In this document: one piece after another, positions 14,312 through 18,756 of the stretch
How the letters are laid out: each line of letters opens with the position of its first letter
Position numbering within the stretch: position 1 is the stretch's first letter
Assembly (NCBI GenBank): GCA_950075905.1
Contig: CATMVR010000017.1
Span: 1 to 18,756, forward strand
Direction of reading: 5' to 3'
Length of the DNA: 18,756 nt
DNA from: an uncultured Persicitalea sp.
Lineage (GTDB): Bacteria > Bacteroidota > Bacteroidia > Cytophagales > Spirosomataceae
Translations under genes and position numbers: made by a program
The notes under the pieces: generated by a model
Seen by the model: the letters and a program-made list of their open reading frames with translations, nothing else
The model's database searches: none
What the model was told of the DNA's origin: nothing

Positions 14312-15310
14312 ATGAATATTCTTGCCATTGAATCCTCTTGTGACGAAACCTCGGCTGCTGTCCTAGTAAACGGCCAAATCCGCTCGAATGTTGTTACTAC
14401 TCAGCTCATTCATGAGGCCTACGGCGGCGTGGTACCCGAATTGGCCTCCCGCGCCCACCAGCAAATGGTGTTACCAGTGGTAGACAAAGCCCTGAACGAC
14501 GCAAAAATAGCGAAAAAAGAACTACAAGCCATAGCTTTTACGCGCGGCCCCGGCCTAATGGGGGCCCTGATTGTGGGATCTTCTTTTGCCAAAGCAATGG
14601 CCCTTGGGCTGAATATTCCTCTGATCGAGATCAACCACATGCAGGCGCACGTGCTGGCTCACTTTATCGAAGACCCCAGGCCAGCCTTTCCGTTTTTGTG
14701 TCTTACCGTAAGCGGCGGCCATACGCAGATAGTACTGGTGCGGGATCACCTCGACATGGAGATCATCGGGCAAACCCTCGACGATGCGGTGGGAGAAGCA
14801 TTTGACAAGTCAGCTAAGCTACTTGATCTCCCCTACCCGGGCGGTCCGCTCGTGGACAAGTACGCCCGCGAAGGCAACCCGCTGGCCTACGAGTTTCCTA
14901 TTCCTGATGTACCCGGCCTCGACTTTTCGTTCAGTGGCATCAAAACCTCCATTTTGTACTTCCTGCAAAAGCAGCAGAAAGCCAACCCGGATTTCGTACA
15001 GCAAAATATGACCGACATCTGCGCCAGCATCCAGCATACGCTGATCAGAATTCTGCTAAAAAAACTTACTAAAGCCGCCGCCCAAACGGGCATCCGCGAC
15101 ATAGCCATTGCCGGCGGCGTATCTGCCAACTCCGGCTTACGCACCGCCCTGGCCGAGCTGGGGCAGCAAAAGGGCTGGCAGGTGTATATCCCCCGGTTTG
15201 AATACTGTACCGACAATGCCGCCATGATTGCCATAGCCGCCTACTATAAGTTTTTGCGGGGCGAGTTTGCCGATCAGACCATCAGTCCACTGGCCCGGAT
15301 CGACTGGTAA
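14312..15310 (+). CDS. tsaD: tRNA N6-adenosine threonylcarbamoyltransferase
   Basis: Transfers threonylcarbamoyl from TC-AMP to A37 of ANN-decoding tRNAs (t6A), working with TsaB and TsaE in the cytoplasm. The 332-residue product starts MNILAIESSCDETSAA, the classical N-terminus of the family (ASKHA fold). Metal ligands are visible: His109 and His113 in NHMQAH, and Asp301 in YCTDNAAMIA, matching H111/H115/D300 of the E. coli enzyme. Other blocks are VVPELASRAH, TRGPGLMGALIVGSSFAKA, SGGHTQ and GGVSANSGLR. The ATG at 14312 was chosen over the GTG at 14291, which lies in the promoter box. The gene is divergent from tamB and may read on into the MOSC gene. Confidence 0.97.
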   Translation: MNILAIESSCDETSAAVLVNGQIRSNVVTTQLIHEAYGGVVPELASRAHQQMVLPVVDKALNDAKIAKKELQAIAFTRGPGLMGALIVGSSFAKAMALGLNIPLIEINHMQAHVLAHFIEDPRPAFPFLCLTVSGGHTQIVLVRDHLDMEIIGQTLDDAVGEAFDKSAKLLDLPYPGGPLVDKYAREGNPLAYEFPIPDVPGLDFSFSGIKTSILYFLQKQQKANPDFVQQNMTDICASIQHTLIRILLKKLTKAAAQTGIRDIAIAGGVSANSGLRTALAELGQQKGWQVYIPRFEYCTDNAAMIAIAAYYKFLRGEFADQTISPLARIDW

Positions 15311-15317
15311 GAAAAAA

Positions 15318-15336
15318 GGCGTTCAAGACCAACGCC
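15318..15336 (+). other. Small hairpin after tsaD
   Basis: GGCGTT (15318-15323) and AACGCC (15331-15336) form a 6-bp stem with a 7-nt loop, preceded by an A run. There is no downstream T run, so it looks like a weak or decayed terminator. Read-through to the MOSC gene is possible. Confidence 0.4.
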
Positions 15337-15356
15337 GATTGCCAGCGGCGCAGCCT

Positions 15357-15380
15357 ACTCATTCACTCATTCACTCATTC
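15357..15380 (+). repeat. Tandem repeat, 3 x ACTCATTC
   Basis: Three perfect copies of the 8-bp unit ACTCATTC stand head to tail, followed by a partial AC, 12 bp before the MOSC start codon. The tract is in the leader, so a copy-number change would alter the leader length without shifting any reading frame. Confidence 0.8.
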
Positions 15381-15392
15381 ACCATTAAAACC

Positions 15393-16187
15393 ATGTATAC
15401 CCTTTCCGAAATCTGGATCTATCCTATTAAGTCGCTGGGAGGTATCCGCTTAAACAATTCACGCGTACAGGAGCGCGGCCTGCAATACGACCGGCGGTGG
15501 ATGCTGGTCGATCCGGCAGGAAAATTCCTTACGCAGCGAACCGTCCATGAGATGTCGCAACTGGATGTGGCCTTTGGCGCAGATGGCTTCCTGATTACCC
15601 ACCGTGCTTTTCCTGGCGAACAACTCATGCTCCCCTTCACTACCCCGAGCCGGGATACACTGACCGTGCAGATTTGGGACGATACCATCGAAGCCGTTCA
15701 CGTTAGCCCAACGCTGGACTCCCGGCTGAGCCAGTGGCTCAACCGGGAGGTGAAGCTGGTAGCAATGCCCGACTGGACGGCCCGCCCCGTAGACCCCGAC
15801 TACGCCCGTGAAGGCGAAACCGTCAGCTTTGCCGACGGATACCCGCTGCTGGTAGTGGGCCAGTCGTCGCTTGACGACCTCAATAGCCGGCTGGAAACCC
15901 CGATTTCTATGCAGCGCTTCCGCCCCAATCTGATCGTTGTCGGTTCAGAGGCCTTCGCCGAAGATACCTGGAAGGAAATCCAGATCGGCTCCGCCACGTT
16001 CAGGGGTGTAAAGCCCTGCGCCCGCTGCGTACTCACTACCATCGATCCCGCCACGGGTAGTATCGGGGCCGAACCCCTCAAAACCCTCGCGACCTACCGG
16101 AAGCGCAACAACAAAATACTTTTTGGTATGAACCTGCTCGCCCGGCCCGGCCACGTAGCCGTGGGTGATCTGGTCGTAACTGCTTAG
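15393..16187 (+). CDS. MOSC domain protein (YcbX/mARC-like, without ferredoxin domain)
   Basis: A 264-residue cytoplasmic protein with an N-terminal MOSC beta-barrel domain (about residues 3-115; begins MYTLSEIWIYPIKSLGGIRL) and a C-terminal MOSC domain (about 145-262). The motif KPCARCVLTTIDPATG (Cys209 and Cys212) holds the conserved cysteine that binds the molybdenum cofactor in mARC-type enzymes. PLKTLATYR and VGDLVV complete the pattern. Known relatives reduce N-hydroxylated compounds with an electron partner. E. coli YcbX carries its own 2Fe-2S domain at the C-terminus, but this protein stops before one, so it would need a separate redox partner. The ATG at 15393 matches the family start; the upstream frame from 15267 overlaps tsaD. 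It is coupled to the next gene, with 3 bp between stop and start. Confidence 0.87.
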   Translation: MYTLSEIWIYPIKSLGGIRLNNSRVQERGLQYDRRWMLVDPAGKFLTQRTVHEMSQLDVAFGADGFLITHRAFPGEQLMLPFTTPSRDTLTVQIWDDTIEAVHVSPTLDSRLSQWLNREVKLVAMPDWTARPVDPDYAREGETVSFADGYPLLVVGQSSLDDLNSRLETPISMQRFRPNLIVVGSEAFAEDTWKEIQIGSATFRGVKPCARCVLTTIDPATGSIGAEPLKTLATYRKRNNKILFGMNLLARPGHVAVGDLVVTA

Positions 16188-16190
16188 TGC

Positions 16191-17039
16191 ATGGAAGACA
16201 GTGTATCTACCCCTTACCGTTTTCGCCCCATTCATTTGCATTGGCTCAGCCTCGATGTGGTGGCTGGTGCCGTACTCTCCCACCTGGCCGCCAATCGACT
16301 GCCCAACGGCCAAACTGAGCTAAACGCCTGGGTAACGCTGATCCTTGGGCTGGTGGTGTTGGGAGTCTACACCCTCGATCATCTGCTGGACAACCGGCGT
16401 CCGGAGCAACCCCGCACGCAGCGCCACGCCTTTATTCGTGAGCACGAGGGTATCGTCTGGCGCGTTACGCTCGGGGCGCTGCTGCTGGCCGCGGGCTTGT
16501 CGTGGCTGATTCCGCGTTCACTCTGGGAATTTGGGGCAGGCATGGTGGTACTTGCGGCACTGTACTTGTGGGGCGTATCGCGCTTGCCGGTAAAGAGCCA
16601 CCGGCAGGCCATGAAAGAGCCCATCACCTCCCTGATCTACGCCAGCGGCGTATGGGGCAGTACGTGGTTTCTGGAAAATGCCGTATCCTGGGAAAGTATC
16701 GTATTGGGTGTTATCTTCTACCTGCTCACCTTCCAGAGCCTGCTACTCTTTTCTCACTTCGAGGCCATCCACTTCAAAGAGGTATACAACCTGGCCCGTT
16801 GGCTGCAACGGCCACTGACGCTCAAAATCCTCAGAGGGATCACACTGTTGACGGTAATTACTTGCCTGGTGGTAATCTTCCTGACCGACCACCGCTACGC
16901 GCAGCGATTAGCTATTTTTCTACTGCTGATGGTTTGCGCTCACTACTGGATGATCAAAAACCCCGAAAAAGTAGTGACGGACGAGCGTTTCCGGATTGTT
17001 GGTGAGTTAGTGTTTGTGCTGCCGGCCCTGGCCCTCTGA
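16191..17039 (+). CDS. Multi-pass membrane protein, UbiA-like
   Basis: A 282-residue integral membrane protein with about 8 hydrophobic segments. YTLDHLLDNRR places Asp63 and Asp67 in a DxxxD arrangement at a helix end, like the first prenyl-diphosphate-binding motif of UbiA prenyltransferases. MKEPITSLIYASGVWG and FSHFEAIHFKE sit where later UbiA motifs would be, but the second aspartate motif is degenerate. I regard it as a UbiA-superfamily relative of uncertain activity; it could equally be an unrelated membrane family. It starts 3 bp after the MOSC stop (TAG TGC ATG), so the two are almost certainly translationally coupled. The 160 bp after it to the next start (17040-17199) become AT-rich towards the end and hold no convincing gene. 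Confidence 0.5.
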   Translation: MEDSVSTPYRFRPIHLHWLSLDVVAGAVLSHLAANRLPNGQTELNAWVTLILGLVVLGVYTLDHLLDNRRPEQPRTQRHAFIREHEGIVWRVTLGALLLAAGLSWLIPRSLWEFGAGMVVLAALYLWGVSRLPVKSHRQAMKEPITSLIYASGVWGSTWFLENAVSWESIVLGVIFYLLTFQSLLLFSHFEAIHFKEVYNLARWLQRPLTLKILRGITLLTVITCLVVIFLTDHRYAQRLAIFLLLMVCAHYWMIKNPEKVVTDERFRIVGELVFVLPALAL

Positions 17040-17199
17040 CTCTTTGTCGGCGACCGTCACCACCTTGGAAAACCTTACCCATGCATCTTTTTGGACGATC
17101 CGTGGAATGAAATTCGCATCTGCCGCTGCCTACATCGCTCTCAGGCTTTGGAATGGTCTTTTTACTTTTAAGTATATAACAGTTTACTTAATTGTTCAC

Positions 17200-17667
17200 A
17201 TGAAAGATCATAAAGTATCCCCACATTCCGACCAGCTACCACATGCACATAAGGGCAATTTTAAAGAAAAGTCCGAAGTGATACCAGTAGTTGAAGAAAC
17301 GGTCCATTTGGATAAAAAAGTGGTGGAAACCGGCAAGGTAACCGTCACCAGCAAGACCGTAGAACATAACGAAAGCGTCGATGAGACGTACCGCTACGAG
17401 GATGTGGAGGTAGAGCGGATAGCAATAAATGAATATATAAACACGGACTATCCGCCCGGCATCCGGCACGAGGACGATACCACTATTGTACCTATTTATA
17501 AGGAAGTGGTGGTTGTGGAGAAAAAGTTGCTGCTGGTAGAAGAACTGCGAATAACAAAAAAGCAGATCGAAAAACCCTATCAGACTACGGTAACGCTTCG
17601 AAAACAGGAAGTCTCCATCGAACGGACCGATCCGGATACGCTCTATGATCCTGGTGACAATGAGTAG
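17200..17667 (+). CDS. DUF2382 domain protein (YsnF/AvaK-like)
   Basis: A 155-residue soluble, charged protein. The DUF2382 core is seen in VIPVVEETVHLDKKVVETG and in YEDVEVERIAINEYI. After an acidic linker come further valine/lysine/glutamate strands (IYKEVVVVEKKLLLVEELRI, then LRKQEVSIERTDP). DUF2382 proteins accompany general stress responses in several phyla; a molecular activity has not been established. The ATG at 17200 follows an AT-rich leader. An in-frame ATG at 17107 would add a hydrophobic segment (AAAYIALRLWNGLFTFKYIT) and so a membrane anchor. I consider this less likely because the stretch from about 17155 has non-coding composition, but it is not excluded. The second DUF2382 gene starts 43 bp downstream, probably on the same transcript. 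Confidence 0.75.
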   Translation: MKDHKVSPHSDQLPHAHKGNFKEKSEVIPVVEETVHLDKKVVETGKVTVTSKTVEHNESVDETYRYEDVEVERIAINEYINTDYPPGIRHEDDTTIVPIYKEVVVVEKKLLLVEELRITKKQIEKPYQTTVTLRKQEVSIERTDPDTLYDPGDNE

Positions 17668-17710
17668 CTCGAAATAAATCTATTCATTTAAACTAAACCA
17701 AAAACAAGTT

Positions 17711-18616
17711 ATGAGACAGACAATCGTAGGACTATTTGATACCACAGAGGAAGCAAGGAAAGCAGAGAACAAATTAATGGAGCGTGGCTTTGATCGTTCC
17801 CGGATTGATGTTTCCCGCAGAACTGAAAAAGTTGATTTAACTCATCCCCACAAGCATGAGGACGATAAGGACAACGATAGCATTGGAAATTTTTTTCGCT
17901 CTCTTTTCGGGAGCGACGACGATAAGGACAAAGCCGACAGCTACTCGCGCGTAGCCAATGATGCTGATACCATTGTAACCGTACATGCCGATTCGCGCGC
18001 AGACGCCGAACGTGCCGCCGAAATTCTGGACGACGCCGGAGCTATTGACCTAGACGACCGGGCCAGACAATATGGCTATCAGGGTACGGCCACCCGCACC
18101 GACTACAACAAAACAGGTACGGCTACCGATACCCGCGGAGACTACAATAAAGCAGGCATGGCTACTGACACACGTCAGGGGATCCACGACCGTGACCAGA
18201 ATACCGCTTCTATGAAAGCCATGGAAGAGGATGTGAAGATTGGTAAAAAGCCCGTGCAAACGGGTGGTCCCCGCCTGCGTAGCCGAATTGTGGAACGTCC
18301 GGTAGAGGAGGATCTGCGCCTGCGCAAAGAGCATGTAACGGTAAACCGGAAACCCGTGGACCGGGCTGCTACCGATTCTGAACAAAACGCATTTAAAGAA
18401 AGAAAAGTAGAGATGACCGAAAAGGCCGAAGTACCGGTGGTATCCAAGGAAACGCGGGTTAAAGAGGAAATTTCTCTGAACAAGAATGTCGATGTTAAGG
18501 ATACCAAAGTCCGTGAAACTGCCAGGAAAACAGAAGCGGACGTAGGGCACTTTGATGAAGACAATGAGTACGAAACCGCTGATACGGACACCAGCTACGG
18601 TAATAACCGACGCTGA
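17711..18616 (+). CDS. Stress protein: YflT/GSP17M-like N-terminus with C-terminal DUF2382
   Basis: A 301-residue soluble protein in three parts. Residues 1-115 match general-stress-protein 17M (YflT)-like domains: MRQTIVGLFDTTEEARKAENKL and later DTIVTVHADSRADAERAAEILDDAGA, split by an acidic, Asp/Lys-rich loop. Residues 124-160 form a low-complexity linker with two 13-residue repeats (DYNK..G.ATDTR). Residues 190-285 are DUF2382: RSRIVERPVEEDLRLRKEHV, then NRKPVDR and EVPVVSKETRVKEEISL. This is the classic stress-protein architecture known in Firmicutes, Actinobacteria and Bacteroidota. The start is unambiguous (ATG after AACAAGTT). It is followed by a 28-bp-stem hairpin. The function is probably protective under osmotic or oxidative stress, inferred from family context. 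Confidence 0.85.
   Translation: MRQTIVGLFDTTEEARKAENKLMERGFDRSRIDVSRRTEKVDLTHPHKHEDDKDNDSIGNFFRSLFGSDDDKDKADSYSRVANDADTIVTVHADSRADAERAAEILDDAGAIDLDDRARQYGYQGTATRTDYNKTGTATDTRGDYNKAGMATDTRQGIHDRDQNTASMKAMEEDVKIGKKPVQTGGPRLRSRIVERPVEEDLRLRKEHVTVNRKPVDRAATDSEQNAFKERKVEMTEKAEVPVVSKETRVKEEISLNKNVDVKDTKVRETARKTEADVGHFDEDNEYETADTDTSYGNNRR
18083..18175 (+). repeat. Coding tandem repeat, 13-residue unit, two copies plus a partial
   Basis: The two 39-bp units (18098-18136 and 18137-18175) encode TDYNKTGTATDTR and GDYNKAGMATDTR. They are preceded by a five-residue partial copy, GTATR (18083-18097). Codons differ at several third positions, so the repeat is older than a fresh slippage event. It forms the linker between the two domains of the stress protein. 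Confidence 0.75.
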
Positions 18617-18638
18617 TACTAATAGTTGATATGCGATC

Positions 18639-18695
18639 CAACGCAACATGGCGGAGGGGCAGCACAGTGTGCTGCCCCTCCGCCATGTTGCGTTG
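18639..18695. terminator. Very long perfect hairpin (28-bp stem) after the DUF2382 operon
   Basis: 18639-18666 and 18668-18695 are exact reverse complements around one central base (18667), 22 bp after the stop at 18616. The arms are GC-rich in the inner half (GGAGGGGCAG / CTGCCCCTCC). No T run follows on either strand, so termination, if any, relies on the stem. The stretch from 18696 to the right edge holds no convincing gene. Confidence 0.7.
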
Positions 18696-18756
18696 TCAAA
18701 AGCAGGGCTTTACTCATGTACTCCCTTCTACTCCCTGGAAACAGTAAGCCGTACCA

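Noticed and set aside
14884..15234. Minus-strand open frame opposite tsaD
   Set aside because: Antisense to the most certain gene in the window.
16502..17005. 167-codon plus-strand open frame inside the UbiA-like gene
   Set aside because: A different frame of a gene with good membrane-protein pattern; the product reads as arbitrary sequence.
17107..17199. In-frame upstream ATG that would give the short DUF2382 protein a membrane anchor
   Set aside because: The last part of the stretch is AT-rich and looks like a promoter/leader. Not excluded; noted in the gene entry.
18050..18649. 199-codon minus-strand open frame opposite the DUF2382 stress gene
   Set aside because: It is antisense to a clear coding region, starts in the terminator hairpin, and its product has no recognisable pattern.
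18730..18756. Possible end of a minus-strand gene entering from the right edge
   Set aside because: Only about eight codons before a stop in one frame, with nothing to identify it.
1..18756. tRNA, rRNA, CRISPR array, insertion sequence or prophage
   Set aside because: No cloverleaf, repeat-spacer pattern, transposase motif or phage gene was seen on either strand.

Overview
The window looks like a chromosomal segment of a Bacteroidota bacterium, most likely a Cytophagales/Spirosomaceae type (Dyadobacter-Spirosoma-like). The reasons are the TAnnTTTG-type -7 promoter boxes upstream of several genes, weak or absent Shine-Dalgarno sequences, and the family set: a YkuD_2 murein L,D-transpeptidase, DUF2147, DUF2382 stress proteins, and a very long TamB next to tsaD. 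The taxon is inferred from composition and gene content, not from a search. No rRNA, tRNA, insertion sequence, phage gene or CRISPR array is visible.

Layout. Positions 1-65 hold the last codons of a plus-strand gene. Two peptidoglycan L,D-transpeptidases of different families follow (235-1419 plus, 1377-2189 minus); they converge and overlap by 43 bp at their 3' ends. Next are two small-molecule transporters, also convergent: an MFS carrier (2555-3736) and a YedA-like EamA carrier (3746-4678). A membrane-anchored SRPBCC protein (4929-5693) converges on a two-domain M16 zinc peptidase (5762-8566, minus), with a long perfect hairpin between them. A DUF2147 protein (8719-9192, minus) and a small lipoprotein (9246-9641, plus) diverge from a 53-bp spacer. 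The largest gene is a 1527-residue TamB-like envelope protein (9654-14237, minus), divergent from tsaD (14312-15310), the tRNA t6A synthesis enzyme.

Downstream of tsaD are a MOSC-domain protein (15393-16187) and, 3 bp later, a UbiA-like multi-pass membrane protein (16191-17039). Two DUF2382 (YsnF/AvaK type) genes follow (17200-17667 and 17711-18616). They close with a 28-bp perfect stem hairpin at 18639-18695.

Themes. Much of the window concerns the envelope: L,D-cross-linking enzymes, TamB, an M16 peptidase, lipoproteins and membrane proteins. The 3' part is a likely general-stress module with the DUF2382 pair. Most genes are recognisable families. The less-described parts are the overlapping L,D-transpeptidase pair, the coupled MOSC/UbiA-like pair, the two DUF2382 genes of unlike architecture, and several long perfect inverted repeats. 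I do not see a clear-cut new defence or mobile system. Several starts were moved from upstream TTG/GTG or ATG codons to internal ATGs, as explained in each entry.
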